Shown here piece by piece: positions 6,759-7,775 of a stretch of 7,775 nucleotides of DNA (the first letter of the stretch is position 1; each line of letters begins with the position of its first letter). The position numbers and the translations under genes are program-made. The notes under the pieces are model-generated. The model did not search any database. It was not told the origin of the DNA and worked only from the letters and a program-made list of their open reading frames with translations. The stretch comes from Pseudomonadota bacterium (GTDB lineage: Bacteria; Pseudomonadota; Alphaproteobacteria; Rhizobiales; Devosiaceae), in the NCBI GenBank assembly GCA_023427545.1, contig JAEZBF010000133.1, positions 1 through 7,775 of the forward strand, given 5' to 3'.

Positions 6759-7682
6759 TCAGTGAACGCCCGCGGTGGCGGCGACTTCGGCGGCGAAGTC
6801 GTTCTCCTCGCGGGTGATGCCCTCGCCAAGCGCGTAGCGCACGAAGCCCGTGATGCGGATGGGCGCGCCGGCTTCCTTCTCGGCGTTCTTGATCACGTCG
6901 GCGACCTTGGTCTCGCCGTCGATCACGAAGACCTGCGCGAGGAGCGTGACTTCCTCGTAGAACTTGCGGACGCGGCCCTCGACCATCTTTGCAACGATCT
7001 CGGCGGGCTTGCCGCTCTCGTTGGCCTGCTCGGTGTAAATGGCGCGCTCGCGGGCAACGATCTCGGGATCGATGTCCTCGGGCGAGACCGAGAGGGGGTT
7101 GGTGTTGGCGATGTGCATGGCAAGCTGCTTGCCAAGGGTCGCCAGCACGGCCTTGTCGCCGGTCGACTCGAGGCCCACTATGATGCCGAGCTTGCCAAGA
7201 CCGGGCTTGACCGCGTTGTGCATGTAGCTGCCGACGACGCCGTCGGTGAGCTCGATCGCGGCGCTGCGGCGCAACGTCAGGTTCTCGCCGATCTTGGCGA
7301 TCGCGTCGGTGAGCTCGGCGGCGACCGAACGGCCCGAACCGGGATACGGCATCTCGGACAGCACGGCGACGTCACCCTCGGCGGTCAGCGCGAGGTTGGC
7401 GATGTTGCCGACGATCTGCTGGAACAGCTCGTTGCGGGCGACGAAGTCGGTCTCGGAGTTCACCTCGACGATGGCGGCCTTGCTGCCCTCGGTGGCGATG
7501 CCGACGAGGCCTTCCGCGGCGATGCGGCCAGCCTTCTTGGCAGCCTTGGCGAGGCCGCGGGTGCGCAGCCAGTCGATTGCCGCTTCCATGTCGCCGTTGG
7601 TCTCGGCAAGGGCCTTCTTGCAGTCCATCATGCCGACGCCGGTTAGGTCGCGCAGCTCCTTGACCTGCTGAGCCGTGATCAT
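6759..7682 (-). CDS. tsf: Elongation factor Ts (EF-Ts)
   Basis: EF-Ts is the nucleotide exchange factor that releases GDP from EF-Tu in the cytoplasm. The 307-residue product has the N-terminal UBA-like domain (about 1-55) with the family block TGVGMMDCKKAL at 14-25. The core follows with TDFVARN at 78-84, whose Asp79-Phe80 is the pair that inserts near the EF-Tu magnesium site. The second core subdomain and the region around 200-270, including the coiled-coil-like helices, come next. The length fits the longer alphaproteobacterial forms (about 300). The frame is open a further 14 codons upstream, but the ATG at 7682 gives the standard MITA start and has AAGG (7694-7691) 8 bases upstream. The gene heads the visible cluster; rpsB is expected upstream, outside the window. 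A strong hairpin and a 99-base spacer separate it from pyrH. Confidence 0.97.
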   Translation of the reverse strand: MITAQQVKELRDLTGVGMMDCKKALAETNGDMEAAIDWLRTRGLAKAAKKAGRIAAEGLVGIATEGSKAAIVEVNSETDFVARNELFQQIVGNIANLALTAEGDVAVLSEMPYPGSGRSVAAELTDAIAKIGENLTLRRSAAIELTDGVVGSYMHNAVKPGLGKLGIIVGLESTGDKAVLATLGKQLAMHIANTNPLSVSPEDIDPEIVARERAIYTEQANESGKPAEIVAKMVEGRVRKFYEEVTLLAQVFVIDGETKVADVIKNAEKEAGAPIRITGFVRYALGEGITREENDFAAEVAATAGVH

Positions 7683-7698
7683 GTCTGTCACCTTTTCT

Positions 7699-7722
7699 GC
7701 GGCCCCGATGAGGGGGAGCCGC
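7699..7722 (-). other. Hairpin in the tsf leader
   Basis: In the 93-base stretch before tsf, GCGG(CT)CCCC pairs with GGGG-CCGC on the coding strand: two 4-bp GC stems separated by a 2-base bulge, with a loop of about 6 bases. It ends 4 bases before the tsf AAGG. No U-tract follows. The rest of the leader to the window edge is GC-rich with no visible coding frame; the expected rpsB stop must lie beyond it. Confidence 0.4.
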
Positions 7723-7775
7723 ACATTCCGAAGATGGGGGACGCGGGCGGGTTTTTACGCGGGCCCCGGGTGTTT

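Noticed and set aside
6105..7646. Plus-strand open frame (513 codons) opposite pyrH and tsf
   Set aside because: It spans two real genes and their spacer, has a Gly/Asp/Val/Leu-rich composition, and shows no family motif. It arises from codon bias on the opposite strand.
6759..7724. Extended tsf reading frame starting at 7724
   Set aside because: The 14 extra residues are not part of the family and would span the leader hairpin. The ATG at 7682 has a well-spaced AAGG and yields the standard EF-Ts N-terminus.

Overview
The window is a single co-directional gene block read entirely on the minus strand. The DNA is GC-rich (roughly two-thirds G+C by eye). In order of transcription, from the right edge to the left, the genes are tsf, pyrH, frr, uppS, cdsA, rseP and bamA. 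This is the widely conserved proteobacterial translation/envelope cluster. The G+C content, a short single-PDZ RseP of about 371 residues, and the lack of dxr between frr and rseP together suggest an alphaproteobacterium, probably Hyphomicrobiales (Rhizobiales). I cannot name the genus from sequence alone.

Layout from the right edge. A 93-base leader (7683-7775) with a GC-rich hairpin precedes tsf (6759-7682); rpsB is expected just outside the window. A 99-base spacer with two perfect hairpins separates tsf from pyrH (5949-6659). Then follow frr (5365-5928, 20 bases downstream of pyrH), uppS (4568-5329, 35 bases after frr), cdsA (3708-4571, overlapping uppS by 4 bases) and rseP (2495-3610, after a 97-base spacer). 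After a 183-base spacer comes bamA (from 2311), which reaches the left edge and lacks at most its stop codon or last few residues.

The genes form two functional groups. tsf, pyrH and frr serve translation and nucleotide supply: EF-Ts recycles EF-Tu, UMP kinase makes UDP, and RRF splits post-termination ribosomes. uppS, cdsA, rseP and bamA build and monitor the envelope: undecaprenyl diphosphate as the wall and O-antigen carrier, CDP-diacylglycerol for phospholipids, the site-2 protease of envelope-stress signalling, and the outer-membrane protein insertase.

I see no tRNA, rRNA, CRISPR array, insertion sequence, phage gene or unknown accessory system. The long plus-strand open frames are antisense shadows of these genes. 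The most notable signal is in the spacers: every spacer of 35 bases or more carries an inverted repeat, most with perfect stems, and none is followed by a U-tract in the direction of transcription. This suggests processing or attenuation punctuation rather than simple termination. Also notable are a likely leucine at the terminal, normally aromatic, position of BamA, and an in-frame upstream ATG for bamA.
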